From Anthostomella pinea (taxonomy: Eukaryota > Ascomycota > Sordariomycetes > Xylariales > Xylariaceae): a stretch of 64,000 nucleotides of DNA. The stretch is taken from the NCBI GenBank assembly GCA_963556695.1, contig CAUWAG010000019.1, positions 1,550,001-1,614,000 of the forward strand, read 5' to 3'. The notes beneath the pieces are model-generated. The model saw only the letters and a list, made by a program, of their open reading frames with translations. It searched no databases and was not told the DNA's origin. The position numbers and the translations under genes are program-made. Below are positions 9,739 to 19,629 of the stretch, in pieces. Position 1 is the first letter of the stretch, and the number at the start of each line of letters is the position of its first letter.

Positions 9739-11356
9739 AGGGCAACCGGCAACTTGACACGGGTGACGGTAACGAACGAAGGATATACAGAGAATCAAAA
9801 CGGGCCACGGTGAAGTAGACAAGAGAAGGATACGGGGATGAAAAGAACAGAAGAACGACAGAGGGTTGAAGAACTGGAAGTGCAATGGAAAATAAACCAA
9901 AAAAGTGCCAAGATAAGCTTATTTAAGTCAGGAGAAGGAGAGAGTCATCAACAACGACGTGCCCGGGTCAGGCCGCAGGGTCGTTGAGATGATCCGCAAT
10001 GAACCATGATACGATCCGCATGGAGATCTGGAAACGAGCTCTAGCCAAGGCGGACCAAGCAGATCATAGGTTTGTTGCACATCACGTCTCATGTGCCCTT
10101 CCTCGCCCTCGCACTGAAACTGCCTCGTCATCGCTGAAGTTGTGCGGTACGCGGTCCACCCACCAGAAACGGCAGAACGCGAGGGTCGTCGAGGTTGTGT
10201 GCCATGGTGGTGGGGGCCGGGAGAGCCGCCGGGCCATGGTATTGCCAATAGCAGCTGAAGAATCGGGGATATGCTCGACAGGGTGACAGGCTACTGCAGG
10301 GGCTTGTAACGGTTCTGCGGTTCTCACAACTTCCGGGGTTGCATTCAGAGCCATTCGAGGGCAGGGATCCATTACCCCAATAATCTTATTTACTCAAAAG
10401 TCAAGAGTCAGAGTCAAGAGTCAAGACTCGCAGGAATATCGGTGTAGTCTGCGGAACCATCTGCCATCCGATATTGTACCAGAACTAAGAAGTGCCGGCT
10501 GAGTTAGTGGCGATGCTTGCCGGCACTACGACAAGGAACCGTGCAGCTCGTGGCCTTGTGGACGACTCGCTCACGGCCACTGACTGACAAGCAAGTCTTG
10601 AAAAGTCTGCGGCAGGTCCAGAAAGACCAGGCAACATCCGTGTCTTCAAACCAGCAATGTGTATGTAACATGGTCACCTTATCCTACCTGACCGTCAGAG
10701 GCTGAAATCGACGGAGTCTTGCCGATCGCGATTCGCGGGGAGTGATGCAGTGATTGAAACGATGAAGAGGTCCTGAAAGGGGGAGAGGGGGGCTATCCCC
10801 CGATGACCCCAGTTTCCGACCTGTCGACTTGAGGCACTGCTTTGTCTAATATAGGCGCGACGTGGGTGATACCGCTACGTCTTCCGCAACCAGTCTCGCC
10901 AGTCCCTCCGCCTCCAAGCTACGTAGGTACGTGGGTGGTGGCCCCGGCAGAACCAGGATGACTGAGCTGTGAGCCAAACTTGGGGAGATGCAGCATTCGT
11001 TTGCTGTCCATTTTACGCGAGGGATGTTTCAAGAGCGACACAGGGTAGCAATGCTGCGATCTGCAGAGCGACCGAATGATTTGACAGCGTGTCGAAAGCA
11101 GGAAGGGCTTTAAACCCTCTCGCGTCTTGCAAGAGTGGCTTGCTACTTGCTACACAGGCGGGAATCACGATAAGCCACCCGGGTACGAGAAAGGGAGTTT
11201 GGAGTATTACCCCGGAAGCTCCAACGTTGTCAAAAGCTTGTATGGACGTTGCGTGTCTCAACAGTCAATTAACGGGCCACTGGACCCGTCAACCTGCCAG
11301 TGGCCGTCCTTGGGGACGAATCATTGGCCCTGTCATAATTGTCATCGTGGGAGGCT

Positions 11357-11423
11357 CAGGGTTGTCAGGGTTGTCAGGGTTGTCAGGTTTGTCTGAGGGA
11401 CAGCAACAGGGACAGCAACAGGG
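11357..11423. repeat. Short tandem repeats (9-bp and 12-bp periods)
   Basis: About four copies of a 9-bp unit (GGTTGTCAG) are followed directly by two copies of a 12-bp unit (GGACAGCAACAG). Non-coding; length is likely to vary between strains. Confidence 0.65.
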
Positions 11424-12263
11424 CGGCAGGGCTGGCTGTGCCAAGAGATGAAACCAGATCTTACGTGTCCCCGCAGACCACGACCACCCGTAGGCCGTGA
11501 CTGGTTCTGATGGCATCATCTGACGGAAGAATAACATCTCGACCTTCCCGTCTCCTTTCCACTCCAATGCACCAAGTCCAGGCTTGAATGACCCTGGTTT
11601 TGGCGATACTCGTCTGGGTGTGATGGCCACGGCTGTTCACTGTCCAGTCACGCGCACGCCTTGGTGTCGGGTATTCCTGATGAGAACTGAAGGCGAGATC
11701 AATCTCTCAATACACATGATCCTCGTTTCCATGGTATTGGCAGAAGGAGAAGCTCGTGTTCGGGTTTAGGGGAGCGATGTACGGTGCCACGACGCTGGGC
11801 GACGCTACAAGTACGGCCCGATCAATTGTCGCGAAGAATCTCAGCTAGCGTATGCCGTATGGTCTGAGTTACTGTGTATTGACTCATGTAATAATTGAAC
11901 ACTCCATTCGTGTCCAGTTGGCACGAATGCTGATGATGGTCCGATGGAGGAAGAACTGGACGAGCGACACGCCTGAGACTGATTAGACTGGTTTGCTGTT
12001 ATCTTGTTATCTTATCTACGATATCCTTTTCTGCACACGTGACTCGGAGAGTTGGCTGGTAATGCCCACCGACACCGACCGTTTCAAACTGAACCCAACC
12101 TCACATTGAACCGTAACAATACGAACGAACAGCTGAGCTCCATCCCGCCTCCCTCCATCCGACCTCCATAAAATACTAGTCTGTCCCCGGGCACCGCTCG
12201 ACCGATAGCGATAACGACGGCGAGCTCGAGAGCTTCCCTCTCCGCTCTCACCACGGTGTCTGG

Positions 12264-12292
12264 GTCGGGTGTCTGGGTGTCTGGGTGTCCGG
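12264..12292. repeat. GGGTGTCT-type repeat in the Myb-gene leader
   Basis: Imperfect 8-bp repeats (GTGTCTGG family) about 80-110 bp upstream of the chosen ATG of the Myb-like gene, probably within its 5' UTR. They also create an open frame upstream of the ATG that is not thought to be translated. Confidence 0.45.
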
Positions 12293-12373
12293 CACGCGGG
12301 CCATCACCAGTCCTGCGCCCCGGGTCACATCTCCCCGTCTTCCTCCGGGTGCTTTAGGGGTAGAACTGCCACC

Positions 12374-13715
12374 ATGTCGGACGACGATGTCGAAGCCACC
12401 GCCGCGCGAAGCTCGTCACGGCGCAACGCCGATCGCCGCACACCGCGCTTCAGCTGGAACCAAGCCTTCGAGGATACCTTCTTCAGGTCGCTGTGCGAGT
12501 CCATGCAGCTGGGGTTCAAAGAAAACCACAGCTTCAAGTCGGGCGCATGGGAGCGCGCTGCCATCGCCTTGCGCGACAAGCATGGCGCCTACCCGGAGAA
12601 GAGCCATCTGATCAACAAGGCCGACAACGCGCGTAAGAAGTTCCGCATGTGGCGAGGACTCAGAGAAGACCCCGAGTTTCTGTACAATCCCACCTCGAGG
12701 ACGGTCACGGCCTCCGAGGAGGCCTGGCAGCGGCACTTCGAGGTCGGTCACCAATACACCCCTACGCCCCATTCGACTTGGCTTCATGCCCGCAAGCTGG
12801 CTGCAAGCTGACCTCTAACCCCAGAAAGAACCCCTGTCCAAGGCTCTCCGAGGCCGCCCGTTCGACCACGAAGAATACATGGAGATCCTGTTCCCCGACG
12901 TTGTGGGATCTGGCGGCGCCCCAAAACGAATCATGAAGCCGCGGCGCAGGAACCCCGACGGCACTCTAGTTGGGAGACAAAGCAATGCAGACCAATCCAT
13001 CATCGATCCATCCCTCGAGTCGTCCATGTACTCGCAGAGTCCATCGCTGAGTTCGAGCCAGCAGATGCTACCTGCTGGCCAACTGCCTCAACAACTACAG
13101 ATGCCTACACCCTCCACCTCGCAACAACAGCCCGTACAAATACCACCCTCGACCGACATCCCGCTTCAATCGTCAATAGTGCCAAACGCAAACGCACTTA
13201 CACCACCAGATGAGCAGGCTCCGAGTTCCCAGTCACGAAAGCGACCCCATACAGATTCAGCCTCCAGCTATGCAGATAAGCGGCGCGGCAGACCCTCTCG
13301 ATTCTCTGCCAGTTTTTTCGCTCCGCAATCGACGCCGTCCTCATCGTCCCTCGTTGCCGCTTCTGGCCCTCCTCGGGCAGCGACGGCGGCAACATCACAT
13401 GGCATACACCCCTCTTTCAACGCTGCTGGTCTCCTAGAGGACGGTATCTTGTCTCTCACCGAGGCCATCATGGCTCGTGCGATGCCCAAATGGCCAGAGC
13501 AGGCCGTCGAGATCTTGTTTCAGGAGTTTGCAGACGAAGATGCCGACTTGCAGCTGAAGATCGCCGAAAAGGCTCTCACCGACGAGAACAAGGCCATGGT
13601 CTTCGTCAAAATGACGCCTGCATTGCGACGCCATTGGGTAGGTAGATTGAGAGATGTGCACATGCGAAATCAGGGAGGAAGCGGGCTCGGGAGACTTGGC
13701 GAGGAGGCTTCATAG
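12374..13715 (+). CDS. Myb/SANT-like DNA-binding-domain protein
   Basis: Two exons, 12374-12742 and 12825-13715, giving 419 residues. The intron 12743-12824 has a weak GTCGGT donor, a GCTGAC/CTAAC branch region and a CAG end. Start ATG 12374 (M-S-D-D-D-V-E) follows a C/T-rich leader. Residues about 25-125 form a Myb/SANT-like domain (F-S-W-N-Q-A-F-E-D-T-F-F, then W-E-R-A-A-I-A-L and K-A-D-N-A-R-K-K-F). The sequence around the junction (R-G-R-P-F-D-H-E-E-Y-M-E) continues the family pattern, which supports the splice. The middle is Gln/Ser/Pro-rich, with a basic K-R-R-G-R-P-S stretch like an AT-hook or NLS. The C terminus is helical. It is probably a nuclear DNA-binding protein; targets unknown. 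Such domains also occur in transposon-derived genes. Confidence 0.72.
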
Positions 13716-14879
13716 GAGTAGCCCCTCTGCATGGGGTTGCGCAGATTGTCTAAAGACGGATGAATAAGTAACGCCACGACGAGTGCTACAAGGGGGTTCA
13801 GCATTCTTCGTTTGCTATGGCGTTGAAAGATGCATCCGCCAATCTGCTTGTGGTATGTTGACATGACTGCATTATGGGAATCGCGGCGTACCAGGAGTTC
13901 ATCGGTAATCGGTATGACTGATCTCATATTGTCAGAGCGGTCACATGGAGTACAATGTTGTGCTTAAACGCATACCCATTCGTGAGAGGCAATTTGGCCA
14001 GAGGAGCAGTGCGTTCCTCAGGTTTGAGACTGCACAGTAGGTAGTGTTGCCTCCAGATACCTCAGGCACCTCAGGTCTAGGTGCCCAAGCATAGTATTTC
14101 CGAACAGAGATACCATAATCGAGTTTGTACTTAGATTCCATGGTGTGAATAGAACAGTACACGCGATCTTATGAGAATGGGATTATCTAACAGAGGGAGA
14201 GCCGCAAAATTGGTCACCGGCGAGATATAATCTGTATTGGAAGAAGCAGCCACGGGTTGGTGGTTGTAGTCCATTGCCCCTATAGCAAGTGCTCATTGCC
14301 AGGCGACCACGCGGACTACCTAATCCTGTCAGCCACTGGTGCATCAGCGAAGTCAACGGCGATCTCTGGCGCCACATGAAATACCAGAATCCAACGTGAG
14401 CACGACACGAAAAACGCCCAGTCGGCCTTGAAGTTTAGGGACTTCAGTTAGGTAGGAAACGACTGAGGCATTCTCCCCACTGTTGGTTTCCCCGGAAGCA
14501 CGAGCTCGCCATGTGTGTCCATTAGTAATGTACCCAAGAATAGATCATGAAGAAGGACTGGTCTTAGCAAGCACACTATACGCAACCTCCGCCCCCTGAG
14601 TTTTCGTCTCTCCCTCGGCGCCTACAGCAGAGCTAAGTGCCCTAACAGGGTAGTGACATGGAGCGTCGATCTGTAAGACTGTAAGCAATTGTTGCCGTGT
14701 CGGTATCAAGTTGGTGGGAATGCTCTGCACCTGCCAACCGCTCAAGTAATCGCATAGACGGAACAACCGCCAGCCGTCAGGAGGGCAGCTCTCCCGCTCG
14801 CATGTCTCAGCCGGCCGGGCCTTACGTCGTATCAGCTGGAACGACCGGCAGAGCAGGATCAACATCAAGCACACCCTCA
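13716..14879. other. Intergenic, nothing recognised
   Basis: No supported gene between the Myb-like gene and the BCS1-like relic. Open frames are short and featureless. Confidence 0.5.
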
Positions 14880-16140
14880 TTCAGTGTCTGCATGGTAGCA
14901 GCGAACCGGTCCATTTCTGTAAACCCTTGATTGGGGGTGGTGACTGCTGGGATGCTGATAAGCGTTCGCCGGTTGAGCTGTCATCTCTGATACGTCGCGA
15001 GCTTTACTCCCTTCCTTCTTGGCTTTCTCCTTTGCCGCCCAAGGCGAGATCGAATCTGCCTTCTTCGGCCGACACCCCCAATGCCGCAGAGGAACTTCCC
15101 GTATCTCTGCCGGTGTAGGTGTCTCTTCTGGGATCTGATCAGGCAACTTTAAGGCCACTGCATGAAGCTGTTTGTCAATGAGCACTGAACCTCGGCTTCA
15201 TCAGCAGAGTCTCCCTTCGCTTGATCGACAGAGCCGTCCTTGGTGTCACTGGACCATTTCTGCGCTTCATCTGCAGATTTGTCCCCAGCCGGTTCCTCTT
15301 CCATGAGGCGTTCAAACATGTCGTTGGCCGCGGCCTGGTTGATATGACTTAGGCGATACATCATGTCGATGCGTCCAGGTCTTCTCAGGGCCGTAGTCGA
15401 GGTTGTCTGGCATGATGGAGGTCATGATCACGATGCGATCCCCTGGACGCGACACCATCGAGAACGTTGAACAAGCCAGAGAACGTCGCTTTTATTGCAT
15501 GTTGTTACTATCCTTGCCCTGGACTCGTGCCGCCGATTCCTTTCTCTGCTCATTGCTCTAAACCCACAGCGTCAGTATCCTCTAGCACCACCAGGGACCG
15601 AGCAGGTAAGCCGATGAACAACGATGCGAGGCTATATCGTGCCTATCATCCCTATTCCCGGACATGCCCACGACGTACATATCAAGACTGAAATGGCCAG
15701 CCAGTGCTAATGATATCGAGACTTTCCACAGCCTAGAGGATCGTAGAGCAAGTAGTCACGTCGATACGGGATGTCTGTCTTGTTGAACTCCTTTCGTCCG
15801 CTCAAGTATCGCGTCAGGTCTTCTAGCCGTTCGTCCTTGACCTCCTGGTCTATATGGATGCTGTCCATCAGACGAACTGGTTTATTGGCGACCGCCTCCC
15901 AGAAGTTCCTCCCGCACCCTTGAATGGCCGACCAGGTTTCCTTGTGCTTCTCTGCCATCTTGTGACACGTGTCCAGAAGATTCTTGATAAGATTAGCAGA
16001 CCACCCCAAGCATGTGACCGTGATACTGTTGCTGTAGTTGCTCTCCACTACTTGCAGCTTGCTTCTCTCGGAATCCTGCCATTCATGACACAGATGCCTG
16101 GGCAGCCAGCATGTGAAACTTTAGGGCGGGGATGATCTGG
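14880..16140 (-). pseudogene. BCS1-like AAA-ATPase pseudogene
   Basis: Pieces of a fungal BCS1-type AAA ATPase occur in correct order but in different frames. From right to left they are: the pre-AAA segment (I-T-V-T-C-L-G-W-S) and I-P-Y-R-R-D-Y-L-L-Y before a damaged Walker A (D-P-L-G-C-G-K-S, usually G-P-P-G-T-G-K-S); L-A-G-H-F-S-L-D after a one-base loss directly behind K-S; a Walker B segment (V-V-L-E-D-T-D-A-V-G) in a third frame; F-S-G-L-F-N-V-L-D-G-V; N-L-D then A-L-R-R-P-G-R-I-D-M in another frame; and the C-terminal T-P-A-E-I-R helix region near 15100. At least four frameshifts and in-frame stops are visible. Intact relatives (N-terminal BCS1 plus AAA) act at mitochondrial or other membranes. 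Outer limits are approximate. Confidence 0.82.
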
Positions 16141-16714
16141 GTATTGCTCGCCTCGCTTGGCCAGATCATATGGTCACATGTATAGATTTAGAGAAAACGG
16201 AAATTTTTGACAAGTTCACCCATGGGGTGGATGCGGGCGACGGAGCCTTGTAGATGCCGTTCCACCGTGCCACGACTCCAGAAATATGTTGGAGATGGCG
16301 ACGGATTCGCGTTTGTTGCTAGCCCTGGGGATCCTTTACGTCATTAGCTGCCTATAAAAAGAACGAAATCGGCCATCGGGCTTGATTGATATCATGGAGC
16401 GTTTGCTTGTACTGGTACATACGTAACCTCCCACCACCAGCGAACTATTGCCACCTCCATAAAGCTGCCATATAAGAGGTCCGTGGCCGCCTCGACAGCA
16501 GAAAATGCAAGAGCACAATACCACACCATCAACACGTTCAGCAAGGAACTACGATCCCTCAGCAGACAACGCCTTGAAAGAAGGAACTCCAAATCAAAAG
16601 CCGCAAGTTCATAGATTCAGAATACCGTCAAGGTGCAAGGACTTTCAGCATCGAGCTTTCCAACAACCTACCAACCTACGAACATCATTCCAACAACTAC
16701 CCACACCCAGAATC
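16141..16714. other. Intergenic and 5' leader of the small secreted protein
   Basis: Contains two TATA-like boxes (16353-16360 TATAAAAA and 16471-16476 TATAAG). A CAAC/ACCAACC-rich leader of typical fungal type runs up to the ATG at 16715. Confidence 0.5.
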
Positions 16715-17041
16715 ATGCTCGGTAAATCCACCGCCTCAGAGCTACTCGTGGTCGCTACCCTCCTTTCAGCTGCGCTGGCAGGGACCATAAAAGTTATCAT
16801 CAAACCTCAGGACAACATCAGGGACACGACATGGAGGCTCCAGGACTATCAGTGGGTCACTGCCAAGTTCCTCGGTGTCAAAGAGGGCGACAAATACAAG
16901 ATCGACGACATCGACGACGACGGTACGGTCTTCTTCACTGATTTTAATGGAGGGGTCATGGACGTCGCCACCAAGGATGCCAACGAGGGGAAATGGGGAA
17001 ACTGGTGGAAGATGCGCTACGTGCTGGATGGATCAGATTAG
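16715..17041 (+). CDS. Small secreted cysteine-free protein
   Basis: 108 residues. I chose ATG 16715 because it begins a clear signal peptide (M-L-G-K-S-T..L-L-V-V-A-T-L-L-S-A-A-L-A-G, cleavage about after Ala22). The 70 upstream in-frame codons read like leader sequence. The mature part is about 86 residues with no Cys, Trp-rich near its end (W-G-N-W-W). It contains D65-I-D-D-D-G-T-V-F-F-T-D76, which fits an EF-hand/dockerin-like calcium loop (acidic at 1, 3, 5, Gly at 6, acidic at 12), but no flanking EF helices are obvious. It is probably extracellular, either an effector-like or a matrix protein. I do not recognise a family. Confidence 0.6.
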   Translation: MLGKSTASELLVVATLLSAALAGTIKVIIKPQDNIRDTTWRLQDYQWVTAKFLGVKEGDKYKIDDIDDDGTVFFTDFNGGVMDVATKDANEGKWGNWWKMRYVLDGSD

Positions 17042-18004
17042 GTATCGAGACGGACGTGTCCGCAAAGTGGCCAAACTAGATTATTGTTGAATAGGGGCCG
17101 GGAAGAGACAGAGACGCAGATGGTATCTAATCAACGAGAAGGCCGACGTTATAAACTCATGCACGCTGCAAACCGTCTCAGGTGTCTTGAAATTGGTTAC
17201 TAAGGTAGTCACAAAATTTGCGACGCAGTTAGAGTGAAGTGAAAGCATCACGTGGATGGATGCCAGCTGGTTTGGGTATCACACAGGTCATTGGTGTACT
17301 AATTGTACCTGTTACAGGTTGTGTCAGGCTCTCTTCAGCCCATGAACATTCCTCATGGCCATGCAACCCCTACGCTTCACTCAGTCTTTCTCTTCCATGG
17401 TAAAGGGCCCGAAGGCTGCGTCGATGGCGCCTCCAACCTTTCAGACCATACCTGTGGAGCCCAGACGGCCACATGGCTGCATGTGCTACGTGAGATCTGG
17501 ACCTCTATGGCTCTTCCCCCAGGTGACGTTTGACTACCTGCCTACATGTAGGTATTTATACCTTAGGTTGTAACTTAGCCACGTAGAATTGTCAGTGCAG
17601 GCCCGTACATTTGGGCTTGTCTCTGAATCGTGGCCTTCAAAACATAGATGCCTGGATATTCAGCATGTGGAGATTCAGTGCAGAGTCTAGATCATGCAGG
17701 TGCGGTTGCTGCCACGGTGAGATGGAAGCTTCTATCCAGGGGCCAAGTATCCAGGGGCAGAACAAAGAGTCTAGGTATACTCTTTGTTCCTGCCCTTACA
17801 CAAGGCAGGCGCCATGCACGTGAGACTCACATTGATCTAAGGCCCATCAACTTTGGGCACATTTGTCCGCCGGCATCTCTGTCACGGCACTTGATGACAG
17901 CCCCACAGCTCCAGGGGTCAACCCCTATATATACCAGATCCTGTCATCTAGCTAGCTTCATAGTTTCTTTCCTTCTTCACGTACATCAACGAAGTCATTT
18001 CTAG
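17042..18004. other. Intergenic with a strong TATA box at 17926-17933
   Basis: No gene seen. TATATATA at 17926-17933 sits about 80 bp before the open frame of the F-box-like gene and should be its core promoter. A palindrome CCTACATGTAGG occurs at 17541-17552. Confidence 0.5.
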
Positions 18005-18889
18005 AGTCACCAGCAGCCGAACTGTGACAATCTCCTCTCCAACCACATTGGATCAAGCACACTTTTATCATTCCGTCTTCCATTCGGTAACCCTGAATCT
18101 TATTTCCGTTGTCACCGCTCACTTCCCCAAGAGACCAGAGTACACGCCTGGCAAAGCCCCGAGATAGCGGCTCCAACTCCAACCTTCCTGGGCATACCTG
18201 TGGAGCTGCGCCTCCGGATCTACGGCTACGTCTTTGCAGGTTCCCGAGTCACCTTTACACCCGCGCGTCGACGAGATACCAACAAGCCAGTCGAGAAGGC
18301 ACAGTCGGACGCATTCACCACCGAGGGGCACGTCGACGTCCTATTGACCTGCAAGCAATGCTACAGTGAAGGACGGACTATCTTCTGGGAGCATGCCAGG
18401 TTGCGCGCTGGGGTGGACCCTTGGAGCGACACGAACGTCATGAGCATCTACTATCTTAGTGAGAGCATCAGCGACTTCACCAAGGCTCATGTCAAGCACC
18501 TGAGAGTCGCGATATTAGGAAACCATCCGGGTGAAGAGCCTAGAATCGTACTCAGCCAGTTCCTCCGGCTCAAGACCTGCGAGATCTTCATGGACTACCG
18601 GAAAACAACCAAAGAAGAGTGGGCGGCAAACGGCGACAATCCCGATGCGTGGCTCGCTTGGGCTCGCTTGAGAAACCCGATTCTTGGTGACAGCCATGCA
18701 TACCTCAATGGTCTCGGGTTCGATGTCAAGGCTGCGGGTGTGCCCATATTCTTGGTGCGGAAGCTCATCGTCGGTCCCTATTACCAAGACGACTACTACC
18801 GAAATATATTCAGGGGGCCCATTAAGGTAAGTCCGGTGCCCTTTCTCTATAGTTTTCTTCTTCTCTCCAGTTACTCACAACTTATGTGA
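18005..18889 (+). CDS. F-box-like (2EXR-type) protein, ends unresolved, possibly degenerate
   Basis: The frame is open from 18005. The recognisable part starts at F-L-G-I-P-V-E-L-R-L-R-I-Y-G-Y-V-F (from about 18182), the N-terminal LPxELRxxIY motif of F-box-like fungal proteins, then V-L-L-T-C-K-Q-C-Y-S-E-G-R and W-E-H-A-R. No in-frame ATG exists between the upstream stop (18002-18004) and the domain, so the start codon is not identified. At the right end a GTAAGT donor at about 18827 follows I-K. Splicing to CTCCAG leads to a frame ending at 19092. A more gene-like segment (S-L-I-E-Y-A-V-T-R-E-D-G-F-R-R-V-L-D, stop near 19026) lies in another frame that I could not join. A one-base defect or an unusual acceptor are both possible. 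Confidence 0.45.
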   Translation, partial: SHQQPNCDNLLSNHIGSSTLLSFRLPFGNPESYFRCHRSLPQETRVHAWQSPEIAAPTPTFLGIPVELRLRIYGYVFAGSRVTFTPARRRDTNKPVEKAQSDAFTTEGHVDVLLTCKQCYSEGRTIFWEHARLRAGVDPWSDTNVMSIYYLSESISDFTKAHVKHLRVAILGNHPGEEPRIVLSQFLRLKTCEIFMDYRKTTKEEWAANGDNPDAWLAWARLRNPILGDSHAYLNGLGFDVKAAGVPIFLVRKLIVGPYYQDDYYRNIFRGPIKVSPVPFLYSFLLLSSYSQLM

Positions 18890-19629
18890 TATATATTCTA
18901 CATCAACCTCAACACATCGAAACATTCCGTCGATCAATCAAATGGCCCCATCGAACATATACATCCCCTCAGTCTGATAGAGTATGCAGTTACCAGAGAG
19001 GATGGGTTTCGCCGTGTACTCGACTGAACCAGTTTGGGGTAGAATGTGGTTCGGAATCTGCCCTCGGGACAAGGTATGAAGGGCTCTCATGATGCCTATC
19101 GTGCGGAGGCAATGTTTTGGGCTCATTCTTGTCAAAGTTTCAGCCCAAGTTGTCAATGCGAAGGCCACCTCAGGAAATCTCCTGCTGAACCAGCGGAAAT
19201 CTGGTACCACCGCTTCAAGTGGCTGACATGGAAGTTGTAATCAATCAGGTTCAGTGATATTCTCAAGGGCAGACTGGCTGGGGCAAGCAACGCAAGGCTG
19301 CAAATTGCAGCATGAATACATATGCGATAGAGAATGTTTGTCTATCCCGACGTCGGTACGTGATCAAAAGTTCTACTCGCTCTTGAGAAACGCATTTACT
19401 TCCATATCAAGCCTCGTTGGCTAGGAAGTAGCCTCGGAAAGCAGGATATCAACTGATAGAAAAGGGGCGAGCGTAGTCAGATACGGCTAACGCCCATGCC
19501 TGAGGACCTTCACTCTATTTACAAACCACAGCCTAGAGCTGAAGGCTCCTGGATACCCAGGGTCGTAGCTGTACTCCAGGCCCATGGACTACCAAGGCCC
19601 CTTTTCTGTCTTGTGGTGACGTGTGGCTC
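18890..19629. other. Convergent 3' region
   Basis: Holds the unresolved 3' part of the F-box-like gene (to about 19092) and the 3' flank of the HET gene. No other feature seen. Confidence 0.45.

Larger units (their letters stand above)
9629..12373. other. Intergenic, 2.7 kb, no gene seen
   Basis: Divergent promoter region between the aspartic protease (minus) and the Myb-like gene (plus). Small open frames lack family features or plausible splicing. It contains a GTCAAGA-type repeat at about 10397-10428 and short tandem repeats at 11357-11423. Confidence 0.55.

Noticed and set aside
16505..16714. N-terminal extension of 70 codons for the small secreted protein
   Set aside because: It would bury the signal peptide inside the protein, and the DNA has the CAAC/ACC-rich look of a leader.
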